Shown here: positions 55,156 to 64,000 of the stretch, in pieces
How the letters are laid out: each line of letters opens with the position of its first letter
Numbering within the stretch: position 1 is the stretch's first letter
Origin: Arachis hypogaea
Lineage: Eukaryota; Streptophyta; Magnoliopsida; Fabales; Fabaceae
Direction: 5' to 3'
Length of the DNA stretch: 64,000 nucleotides
NCBI RefSeq assembly: GCF_003086295.3
Contig: NC_092041.1
Coordinates: forward strand, 95,629,827-95,693,826
Position numbers and translations under genes: made by a program
Notes under the pieces: generated by a model
The model's input: the letters and a program-made list of their open reading frames with translations, nothing else
What the model was told of the DNA's origin: nothing
The model's database searches: none

Positions 55156-56162
55156 AATTCATGATTTATCCTTCCAAAAACTTTCCTCCCGGATGTGGGC
55201 AGCCTCTAACATTCGTTCAAGTTCATCTAGTTGATCCCCTCCTTGTACTCCTAAGCCTCGCAACTCCTCAATACTAGCAGTCAGTTCTTGAATGTGCTTC
55301 ACTGAGTTAGTACGATTCTCCTGCTGCCATTGAACCAAACGGTGCTGACAGAGCTTCAATTTTTCAACCAGTCTAAATATTGATGAACCTGTAACTTCAA
55401 CACTCCAAATTTCTGCTATTAGCTTCCGAACCCCTTCCAAACCACACCAACATTCCTAGAACTTGAACCTTCTTTTAGATTTTTCTAGTGGAGGATTTGA
55501 GTCTAACAATAATGGGGCATGATCTGATCCATTCTCAGACAATCTAGTAACTACTGTTGCCGGATAGGAATTGAACCACACATCATCAGCCATAAATCGA
55601 TCTAAATATTCTTGGATTAACTCTTGCCCTCTTCTTTTATTGGACCAAGTAAATGGTCTCCCCTCCATACCCAAGTCTACCAAGCCATTTTCGTTAATAA
55701 ACCCAGAAAAAGCAGCCATGGAAGCATTAGATTTGAATCCCCCGCCATCCTTCTCTTGTAGACTGGTGATAGCATTAAAATCTCCGAGGACAAGAAAACG
55801 GTTCTGCAGTTGCTGAAAAATAATGATAATTCCCCGAATTGAGAAGCCCGTGACTGGTCCGACGTACTTAAATGCACCCCTACAACTCTCCAAACTTCAT
55901 TGTTAACTGGGTCTTTAATTATGGCAGCAATGAAGAACCGACTGGACAGAATAACTTCAATCTCCACCCCCTCCTTCCATGCTAGAGCAAGCCCACCTGC
56001 AGTACCCTCCGGATCCACCAAAACCCAGTCCACAAAGTCGTATGCCCTTAACTTCCTCTCAACTTGACGAGGTTGATTTTTAGTTTCGCAAAAGAAACCA
56101 ACCTCTGGGGAGTAGGATTTACAAATCCTTTTAAGATTATGGAATGTCAGGGGTCTCCCCAA
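55156..56162 (-). pseudogene. LINE ORF2 N-terminus: apurinic-type endonuclease
   Basis: The minus strand includes FFCETKN (the Glu of the catalytic site), then LVLGDFNAITSLQEKDGGGF (GDFN motif) and SENGSDHAPLLLD (SDH motif). These are the three signature motifs of L1-type endonucleases. A frameshift separates the first and second parts near 55.85 kb. The following 55440-55159 segment is the linker to the RT. Confidence 0.9.
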
Positions 56163-56188
56163 ACTCCGACAATTTCAACTTATCAACT

Positions 56189-57379
56189 TCATGGGTTCTG
56201 AGGTGCCAATTGACGGCTGGCACCCTCCACCTTCAGAGTAATAGTAGTGTGGTCATCGAAACACATCTTCTTCAGCTGTTCTAGGTTTTCCTTTCCTCTA
56301 TTCCTCCATTTACTCCCCGTAAAAGACTTGTTACGAGAGCTATGTTGTCTAGCAAGCAGTTTCATACTCACTTTTTTAATACCAATACTAGATCTTTTGG
56401 GGGTGGTAATAATCTGTTGATCGGGAGTCAAGACATTCGAAATATCAACCAGAGCCAGCGGGGTAGCAGTGCTAGAAAAGGTTTGACCAGTATCCTCCAA
56501 ATTCTCCTCTCCTTCCCCTCTAGCCTCTGAATTGGAGGAAGTCTGCTGCTTTGATTCTTTCTGTTTCTCCTCTTGTATGCTTATTCCATAAAAACCTTCA
56601 ATTAACCATGAAAGAAGAGGCTTTTTCCTTGGCTGAATTGAACCAACATTTGCACTGATCTGTTGTGAGCTACCTGGCCTTTCCTTCCTTTCGAGTCTTC
56701 TACCAACCTGAGTTGCTCTGAGCCATTCACCAACCTTATCCTCCTTTAGGGTATTCTCAGTAGAGTCACAACTGAAGTCCTGACAGTGCTTGGAATCATG
56801 TCCCAGCATAGCACAATAGGTGCAGAAAGTTCCTAGTCATTCATACCTGATTCCTACTTCTATTGTTTTCCGATTTGGACCCACAATTTTTAGAGTGTCC
56901 CAGAGCCTCTTGTCACCGTTGATTTCCCAGACGACCCCCTTATTTTTTACCCACCTCTAGTGTCTTGAACTGTTCTGGCAGCCCCCAAAACTAAGCCCAG
57001 ATTGGAAACGTAGCTATCACGTTGTCACGCACCTCTCCCGATTGGTTCCATCGTTGAACATGAAGCACATAGTTTTTGAAGAGCCAAGGAGCCCCCTTTC
57101 AATCCTCATAACGTCAGCTTCCTTTTCGAAAAAGAATTGGAAGCGGTTGTTGCCTTTCTCCACCACCCTAAATCTCTTTGGTTTAAACCATATTGTAAAT
57201 AGGGCATTCTCTAATGTGTCAATCGAAAAAAACCTGTCAACGAAGATACGACCAGCCAAACTTCTAGTGCAAGTCTGAACCCCTTCAGATATATCATTTT
57301 CCTCCAGAACAATCGCCTCCTCCTCATCGCCGTCCCCGTTGGGATTGGGAGCACAGTGGTCCTTTTTGTCGTTAATCAT
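56189..57379 (-). pseudogene. LINE ORF1 (DUF4283 and CCHC zinc knuckle)
   Basis: 57379-57017 on the minus strand codes for AGRIFVDRFFSIDTLENALF and IWFKPKRFRVVEKGNNRFQF, a DUF4283 RNA-binding-type domain. Further down FCTYCAMLGHDSKHC (near 56.8 kb) is a CX2CX4HX4C zinc knuckle. The tail to 56189 is Ser/Lys-rich. Stops separate the parts. In plant L1 elements this protein coats the RNA. Confidence 0.85.
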
Positions 57380-57720
57380 GTTCAGCCACCAAGAAAAGAG
57401 GAGATGGAGTGATAGAAGGGAAGATTGAGAGATTTATTGTGAAAGAAAAGTAGAGAAAATGTTGAATAGAATATAGTAAGAAAATTAGGTTATAAATGAG
57501 AAGGTTGAATGAGAAAGAAATTGGTGATGAAAGAGCATAAATTAGGTGGGCATAAAAATAGATAGATTGTAACACGAATTACATACGTGTGAATGAGAAG
57601 AATATGTAGATGGCATTAGCCATGAATAAACATTCGAGATACAAAACAAAATTCTAACAGAGCACAAAACAAAACTCTAACAAGACACCATGAGCTATTG
57701 AAGTACACTTTTACAACTAA

Positions 57721-57802
<82 letters not shown>
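57721..57802. repeat. (TA)n(TG)n compound microsatellite
   Basis: About 50 bp of alternating A/T followed by about 30 bp of GT. It starts inside the right TSD copy of the LINE (ACATATATA), so it probably expanded from the insertion junction or was present in the target. Confidence 0.98.
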
Positions 57803-57806
<4 letters not shown>

Positions 57807-58057
57807 GCCATGTCAGTACATATATAAAAGCACTACAACCCAAACGACATCCACGACGTCAAAATGAGAATTATATATTATATATGTGCAACAATAATTG
57901 ATAGGACCGTAAAAGCATATTGTGTTTATCCACAATATACATAACTTTGCGGTGCGAAAATATTAATGTAAATTATGCAAATATTAACATATTTTTAAAA
58001 GAATAATGCAATTGAATATTTTTTATGATTAAATTATGGATGACTTTGATATCATTT
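57803..58057 (-). other. Copia leader with degenerate primer-binding site
   Basis: Near 58045, the minus strand reads TGATATCAAAGTC, a degenerate form of the copia tRNA-Met PBS TGGTATCAGAGC. It lies just after TTTTAACA, which would end the LTR. The rest is AT-rich and non-coding. Confidence 0.5.
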
Positions 58058-58510
58058 GTTAAAATAAATTGTTTTATTATTCTAAGTCATCCATATTAAA
58101 TCACTAAAAATATATCATAATGCAAAAGCCTATCTTTATTCATAAAAATTAAAAATTAGAAATCAGAAATAAATGAAAGAGTAGTCTCAGTCTTCTTTAA
58201 CCAAAATTTTTTGTATTTCTAATAGGGTGGCTGAATTGCAACTTTTTTTTATGAAAAAAGAGTTGTTAAGACGGCTTTGGTATATTAGGGACCGAACCCT
58301 TAAGTTACTATTTATATTTGAGCATGACACTCATTAAACCCTAAAATCCAAATAAAAATAGTATCTAAATTCCAAAAGATAATATATCTAAAGTTCAAAA
58401 AATAATATCTGTTTTTATTCTCATTTAATTCTAAATCAAAAGTAATTATGACTTATTCAATTTAGTATTTATAACAATAAATGAGATCATCATTATATAA
58501 ATCGTTTAAT
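58058..58510 (-). repeat. Copia 5' LTR, right end truncated
   Basis: The 58267-58510 part repeats 44772-45015. Its TATA-like TATAAATAG (minus strand, near 58311-58319) is intact here but altered in the left copy. Similarity ends abruptly at 58511, where ACGGGCCTGCTACACATAC begins. Confidence 0.7.
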
Positions 58511-61500
58511 TTAACGGGCCTGCTACACATACAAGCAAAAAGGCCCTACAAGTTTTACAAGTTCCCAGCCCACACTTCATTCACACGCGCACTCACTCAC
58601 TTTGAATGGAGCGTAAATTACACGTGCCCCACTCAACGGTTGCTCTTCGCGAATAGCGCTCCTTAATGGCGCACTCTTCCACTTCTCCAAACCCTTCGAA
58701 GAAAACACAAACCGTCCATTTTCGAGCAACATTCCAAACTCCAGAGATAGGACTCATCGCGAAGATTATAACTCTCCATCAACAATCTCCACAAAAAATG
58801 AAGTTATAATACTTAAGGTACGTTACGTTACTATTTTACTCATCTTGTATATTTTTGACATTTCGAAATCGAAGAACTAGGTTTTACTGTTCTTCTACGT
58901 TCTTCTAGGTTTTACTCTTCTTCTTGTTCTAAGTCTCATTTTACAGTTTTTAATGTTCTACTTGTTCTAGGTTTTACTATTATTCTTAGTTCTAAGTTAT
59001 ACTATTCTTCTTAGTTGTTCTAGGTGTTACTGTTGTTATTGTTCTAGTTCTTCTGGTAACTGATTTTTGAGAGTATATTGCGTAATTTGGTGGGTGTATA
59101 TGGAGTAATTTGTTGGGTGTATGTGGCATAATTTGTTGGGTGTATATTTCTGAACTGATATACTGTAATATAGTCAACAGTTGCAAATGTTCTAATATTT
59201 GCTTGTCAATGGGTGTATATTGCTTGACCTTGTAATGTTGCTTGACTTTGTATATTAATGCATGTTTGAGTGATATCTAACTGATATATATGGGTGTATC
59301 TGACTCATATCTATGGGTGTATCTTATTGATATCTATGGGTGTATCTTACTGATATCTATAGGTGTATTTTTCATTTCAGAAAGAATGGCAGGCAGAAAC
59401 CAAGCTGCAAAAAATGTAAGAACAAAATATGTCTTAGATGAAATCAGTTTTATATAATAGAAATATATCTGACTATAATTTTGCTTTGTTTACAGCAAAC
59501 CAAAGACTTTAAGTGTGCAACACATTTGTTAAGTGAGAAATTCAGAAACATGAGCAAGGAGAAGAAAATAATTGTTAGAGATTTGGGATTTGGTGGCTTG
59601 ATGCACATCCCGCCACTAAAGGTGCATCACCAAATATTAAGGGAGTTGGCTAACTCCTTCAAATTAGGAGAAAACGGACTGAAAACTTGCTACGATTCAT
59701 TTAAAGTAAGACAAAAAATAATAGGGGCTGCGCTTGGCATCAACGCGTCAGGTAACTCGGTAAAAATTATAGGTGTATATGAGCCATATTCAGTTGCATT
59801 TCAATTGATGCTTGGGTGTATTTGAACTGATTTTCATACTATGTTGTTTTTCTTTTTGAAGGAGATATATTTCCTTAGAAAGTCAATTATAAGGATCTTT
59901 CTGAAGATGACAAACAAATTTTTAGAAGATTCCAGGGTAAGACTCTCAAAAATCTGACAGATGAGATTATGGCTATTGCCGTTGATAATGAACAGGATCG
60001 CCTCATGTTCAAGAGGATTTTCATCCTCTATATACAAATGGCGTTCCTGTTACCAACGACAATAAACAAAATCTCACCTGTGCACCTGGCCCCAATTTTC
60101 AAGATGGACACATTAACAGAGCGAAACTGGAGAGGATATGTTTTGAGTTTTATCATTAAGGGCATAACAGATTACAAGGTGAAAAAGAAAAAGGCAATTA
60201 ATGGCTGCCTCTTTGCCCTGATGATAATTTACTTTCATCTATCAAAAAATAAAGACAAGAAGAGGGCAAAAAGACCTCCAGAACCCTGGATTGCCAACTG
60301 GACTAAGGAGCAGTTGGTTGAAAGAATGAGGGCAGAAATAGAGGATCATATGGTAAGTGAACAAAATATCTTGGGTGTATTTTATTTACCTGAATGCTGC
60401 TAACTAAAATTTCTAATGTTTCATGGGATTTTAAAGATGGCCAACACAAAGGAAAAAATGAAAGAAATAAAAAAACGAAAAAAAAGAAGAAACCAAAAGA
60501 ACAAAAAAAGGAAGGCAAGTTCAACATCATCATCTGAGACTAAAACTACTGAAAGTGACCATTCTACCTCTGAGTCTGAGACTGAAGAAGACTCAGAGGA
60601 TTCAACAAGAAAACAACCCAACCGAAAAGCCAAAAAGTAAGTAACATACTTGGGTGTATTTTGTTTATCCAGTTGGGTGTATTTTGTTTATCTAGTTGGG
60701 TGCATTTTGTTTATCAAGTTGAGTGTATTTTATTCATTCATTTGGGTGTATCTTGTGCATTGATTTGGGTGTATTTTATCCCTTTTATTATGTTTTTAAA
60801 TAATTTTTGTTTGCCTTCTAGAATGGAGTCCAAAAAAAGAAAGAAGATTTAGGAGGATTCTGATTTAGAATCTGAATCAACTGATGAGTAATGTTCTGAA
60901 ATTATTACTCCTTTCCTTTGGGTTTATTATCAAGATTTCATGTATTAATAGAGTGTCTCTTATTAACTTATAGAAGCGAAGAATCATCACCAGTGGAGAA
61001 ACAAAAAGCAAAGAAAAAAACTCAGAGAACACCAAAAAAGTAAGCACTTCTTTGGATAGTATTTTGTGATCAAATTAATTTTGTATTTCTGATTCATACT
61101 TTTTTTTTTCCCCTAGGACACAATCAAAAAAGAAAAAGGTCGTTGCTGAGGATTCATCTCCTGAGCAAGCTCAATCTTATCATGGGTACAGTACTTTGTA
61201 AGCTATATTACCGTCTATCATCAAAATTATATTTGTTAACATGTTCTTTTATGCATGTACTGTCAGATCTGAAATTGAAACTGAAGATTTAGATGAATTC
61301 TTAAGGAAAAATAATGAAAAATCTGCTGCAGAGGGGTATGTCTTGTTGGGGTGTGCATTTCAGATTTTAGGGTGTTTACTTCTTGTTTCGCAGGGAGAAG
61401 GAAGCTGGCCTACGATCGACGGAAGGTCACTATGTCTCATCTGAAACGTAAGAAGCTTTATTTGATAAAATCTTGTTATCATGATTTAACAGTATGGTAT

Positions 61501-62386
61501 TTTTTGTGAATAACATGTACTCTATTATGTTTAGAATATCGGACGTAAACTTGGGAAGTGATGATCCTTTCTCTCAAGGACACACAGAACAAAGTAGCGT
61601 AAACAAACCGGCAGAGAGTATGTAATTTCTCTTTCAAATAACCGTTGCTTTTATTCTTTTATTACCTTCTACTTCTAATTCTGTATATATTTTTTTTAGA
61701 AAAAATGCCCTTTATTGTTTTATTCGAGAAAAAAAAGGCAGAAAAAAAAGCAAAAACTGCAAGTAAGTAGTTCTCAAAAAACAAAGCTTGTCTTTCTTTT
61801 GAATTGTTTGGGTCTATTTTTGACTTTTTTAGGGTGTATTTTAGGTTGAGTCTGTTTGAAGAGAATATGATGGTTGTGAGGGAAGAGACACAATCTGAAG
61901 GGCTTGTAATGTGAGTTTTTCAAAAATATTTCAACCTTATAACATTTTTATTTTCAAAGGCATTTTTAACCTTTTATTTTTCTTCTTATTTAGAGTTTCG
62001 ATTCAACTTTGTCTACCACTGTCCCAAACAACCTCTATGCCAGAAAATGAACAAACACTTGAGACAGAAAATGAACCAACCCCTCTGCTACAAATTGAAG
62101 GAACTACAAAAAGGTAATAAATAATGTTGGGTGTATATTTGGTTATATTTTGGGTGTATATTGCCCCTGATTGGGTGTATATTTTCACGATTGATCCAGG
62201 ACTAGTTTTTTAACATCATGATTAATTTTATGTACCGTACAGCACTCCTGAATCCCCCCAACAACTTCACGAAAGCACACCCACGCTTCCCCCAACTCCA
62301 TCTAAAATGTAAGTTCATCAGAGTAAAATCAATGTTTGGTTATCATCCGTATATTCTTATTCTTATAATACGTTATACATGATCAC
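58511..62386 (+). mobile_element. Possible Mutator-like element carrying a Ulp1-like gene (partial)
   Basis: A sharp boundary at 58511 (ACGGGCCTGCTACACATAC) interrupts the copia LTR. The following gene resembles the N-terminal part of Ulp1-like genes known to be carried by plant Mutator-like elements (KAONASHI type). No transposase or second terminus is visible because another retrotransposon begins at 62387. The element class is inference. Confidence 0.35.
59386..62310 (+). pseudogene. Multi-exon gene, N-terminal part of a Ulp1-like transposon-associated protein, with stops
   Basis: Exons by splice consensus are 59386-59415, 59496-59751, 59862-60352, 60437-60636 and a series of short ones near 60823-60890, 60975, 61120, 61267, 61393, 61532, 61700, 61995 and 62241. 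The first large exons code for a globular domain (VRDLGFGGLMHIPPLKVHHQ, LTERNWRGYVLSFIIKGITD, RPPEPWIANWTKEQLVERMR) like that preceding the cysteine-protease domain in legume Ulp1-family repeat proteins. The short exons code for Lys/Glu/Ser-rich and then Pro/Thr-rich linker. A TAG interrupts exon 3 (near 59875) and another the exon at 60823. The protease domain would lie beyond 62387, where a retrotransposon is inserted. Family assignment is moderate. Confidence 0.55.
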
Positions 62387-63908
62387 TGATGAGCGGATAA
62401 TTTATACGCTTTTTGGCATTGTTTTTAGTATGCTTTTAGTATATTTTAGTTAGTTTTTATTATATTTTTATTAGTTTTTAGTTAAAATTCACTTTTCTGG
62501 ACTTTACTATGAGTTTGTGTGTTTTTTTGTGATTTCAGGTATTTTCTGGCTGAAATTGAGGGTCCTGAGCAAAAATCTGATTCAGAGGCTGAAAAGGACT
62601 GCAGATGCTGTTGGATTCTGACCTCCCTGCACTCGAAGTAGATTTTCTGGAGCTACAGAAGTCCAATTGGCGCTCTCTCAACGGCGTTGGAAAGTAGACA
62701 TCCTGGGCTTTCCAGCAATGTATAATAGTCCATACTTTGCCCGAGATTTGATGGCCCAAACCGGCGTTGCAAATCAGCATTAGAATTCCCGGCGTTTAAC
62801 GCCGGAACTGGCATAAGAATTGGAGTTAAACGCCCAAACTGGCATAAAAGCTGGCGTTTAACTCCAGAAAAAGTCTCTACACATAAAAGCTTCAATGCTC
62901 AGCCCAAGCACACACCAAGTGGACCCCGGAAGTGGATTTTTACGTCATTTACTCATTTCTGTATACCCTAGGTTACTAGTTCACTATTAATATGATCTTT
63001 TGACATTGTATCTGTACCTCATGACACTTTACACGTTTCTCATTGTATCTTCTACAGCATGAGTCTCTAAACCCCATGGTTGGGGGTGAGGAGCTCTGCT
63101 GTGTCTTGATGGATTAATGCAATTACTACTGTTTTTCATTCAATCATGCTTGCTTCTATTCTAAGATATCACTTGTTCCTAAACCTGATGAATGTGATGA
63201 TCTGTGACACTCATCATGATTCTCACCTATGAACGTGTGCCTGACAACCACCTCCGTTCTACCTTAGATTGAGTAGATATCTCTTGGATTCCTTAATCAG
63301 AATCTTCGTGGTATAAGCTAGAATTGATGGCGGCATTCAAGAGAATCCGGAAGGTCTAAACCTTGTCTGTGGTATTCTGAGTAGGATTTAAGGATTGAAT
63401 GACTGTGATGAGCTTCAAACTCCTGAAGGCTGGGCGTTAGTGACAGACGCAAAAGAATCATTGGATTCTATTCCAACCTGATTGAGAACCGACAGATGAT
63501 TAGCCGTGCTGTGACAGAGAGCGTTGAACATTTTCACTGAGAGGATGGGAGGTAGCCATTGACAACGGTTAAACCCTACATACAGCTTGCCATGGAAGGA
63601 GTCTTGCGTGCTTGAAGAAGAAGACAGTAGGAAAGCAGAGGTTCAGAAGATAGAGCATCTCCAAAACCTTAACCTGTTCTCCATCACTGCAAAACAAGTA
63701 TTTATTTCATGTTCTTTTACTTTTTGTAATCAACCCTGATAATTATTGATATCCTGACTAAGAGTTACAAGATAACCATAGCTTGCTTCAAGCCGACAAT
63801 CTCCGTGGGATCGACCCTTACTCACGTAAGGTATTACTTGGACGACCCAGTGCACTTGCTGGTTAGTTGTGCGGGATTGCAAAAGTGTGATTGCAATTTC
63901 GTGCACCA
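62387..63908 (+). repeat. 5' LTR of the second family member
   Basis: The boundaries come from TGATGAGCGG...GTGCACCA and the PBS that follows. The TATATATA box of the other LTRs is changed here to CACTATTAATATGATC (near 62982), so promoter strength probably differs. Confidence 0.93.
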
Positions 63909-63914
63909 AAGTTT

Positions 63915-63932
63915 TGGCGCCGTTGCCGGGGA
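63915..63932 (+). promoter_or_regulatory. Primer-binding site of the second family member
   Basis: TGGCGCCGTTGCCGGGGA lies six bases after the LTR, identical to 8623-8640. The sequence then continues as in the first element up to GATCCGGCAACAGCA at the window edge, just before where the duplicated PBS copy would be. Confidence 0.93.
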
Positions 63933-64000
63933 TTGTTCGAGTTTTCGGCAAGCTTTTGGTCCGGTAATATCAGTGCCAAATTTTTGATCCGGCAACAGCA

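Larger units (their letters stand above)
52400..57714 (-). mobile_element. L1-type LINE retrotransposon, 5.3 kb, decayed
   Basis: It is flanked by a 12-bp duplication and ends in a short poly(A) (T-run at 52402-52409 on the plus strand). On the minus strand ORF1 is at about 57.38-56.2 kb, followed by an ORF2 with endonuclease (about 56.16-55.46 kb), reverse transcriptase (about 55.02-53.7 kb) and a C-terminal zinc-binding zf-RVT domain (about 53.5-52.82 kb). It appears close to full length. Frameshifts and a changed RT catalytic motif make it inactive. Confidence 0.9.
62387..64000 (+). mobile_element. Second member of the 6944-17011 retrotransposon family (partial, runs off the window)
   Basis: The LTR (62387-63908, 1522 bp) starts TGATGAGCGG and ends TTCGTGCACCA. 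The tRNA-Asp PBS is at 63915-63932, followed by the same leader. The LTR is clearly more diverged from both LTRs at 6944/15512 than they are from each other, with a different central block (about 62980-63110). Palindromic units recur at about 62789-62866. It is inserted into the Ulp1-like gene; the adjacent ATCAC (62382-62386) would be its TSD. Confidence 0.93.

Noticed and set aside
57616..57901. ORFs on both strands with long Ile-Tyr or Val-Cys repeats
   Set aside because: Direct translation of the (TA)n(TG)n microsatellite.
60303..60633. Minus-strand Phe/Leu-rich ORFs resembling a membrane protein
   Set aside because: Antisense of the Lys/Glu-rich exon of the Ulp1-like gene.

Overview
The window is plant nuclear DNA, almost certainly from a legume and most likely Arachis (peanut group). 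I saw no rRNA, tRNA or intact ordinary host gene. Nearly everything is transposable element sequence, stacked as insertions inside insertions, and target-site duplications (TSDs) visible in the sequence allow the order to be worked out. The Arachis assignment is inference. It rests on the family of LTR elements packed with the palindrome GGCGTTTAACGCC, on AT-rich intergenic DNA, and on legume-like CACTA, hAT, LINE and Ty3 families.

Layout. The oldest framework is a decayed minus-strand Ty1/copia element: partial LTRs at 44772-45060 and about 58058-58510, with gag, protease and integrase remnants between. It was hit by three insertions. A CACTA element (CACTA-1, minus strand) ends at 44771 inside the copia LTR and runs left off the window. 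A complete hAT transposon (45817-50970, TSD CCTGCATA) carries a nearly intact transposase gene. A LINE (52400-57714, TSD AACTAAAACATA) lies in the copia leader. CACTA-1 was in turn split by a 1.1-kb non-autonomous hAT (3576-4716), by a solo LTR of about 4.5 kb (6141-20726, TSD GACAG) and by a minus-strand Ty3/gypsy element (20916-38237, TSD GATAT). The solo LTR contains a 10-kb non-autonomous LTR retrotransposon (6944-17011, TSD TGTAT). The left LTR of the Ty3 element contains a complete 10.9-kb CACTA element (CACTA-2, 21147-32041, TSD TCA). The result is four levels of nesting.

The right end (58511-62386) holds a plus-strand gene made of many short exons. It resembles the N-terminal part of the Ulp1-protease-like genes carried by plant Mutator-like elements. 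It has premature stops and is cut at 62387 by a second member of the 6944-17011 retrotransposon family, which continues off the window.

The most unusual material is in the 6944-17011 retrotransposon family. It has palindromes spaced exactly 31 bp apart in three separate places (LTR, leader, and between its two coding regions). It has a recurring TAAGTTTGGTGTTG motif, one copy of which abuts the 3' LTR, and a duplicated primer-binding site. It encodes Gag-protease but no reverse transcriptase or integrase, plus a long second ORF that appears to have its own TATA box. Other points are tandem arrays of 36, 41, 109 and about 53 bp in the Ty3 element, an intronic minisatellite in CACTA-2, and a probable captured fragment of a uric-acid-pathway gene (OHCU decarboxylase-like) in CACTA-1.
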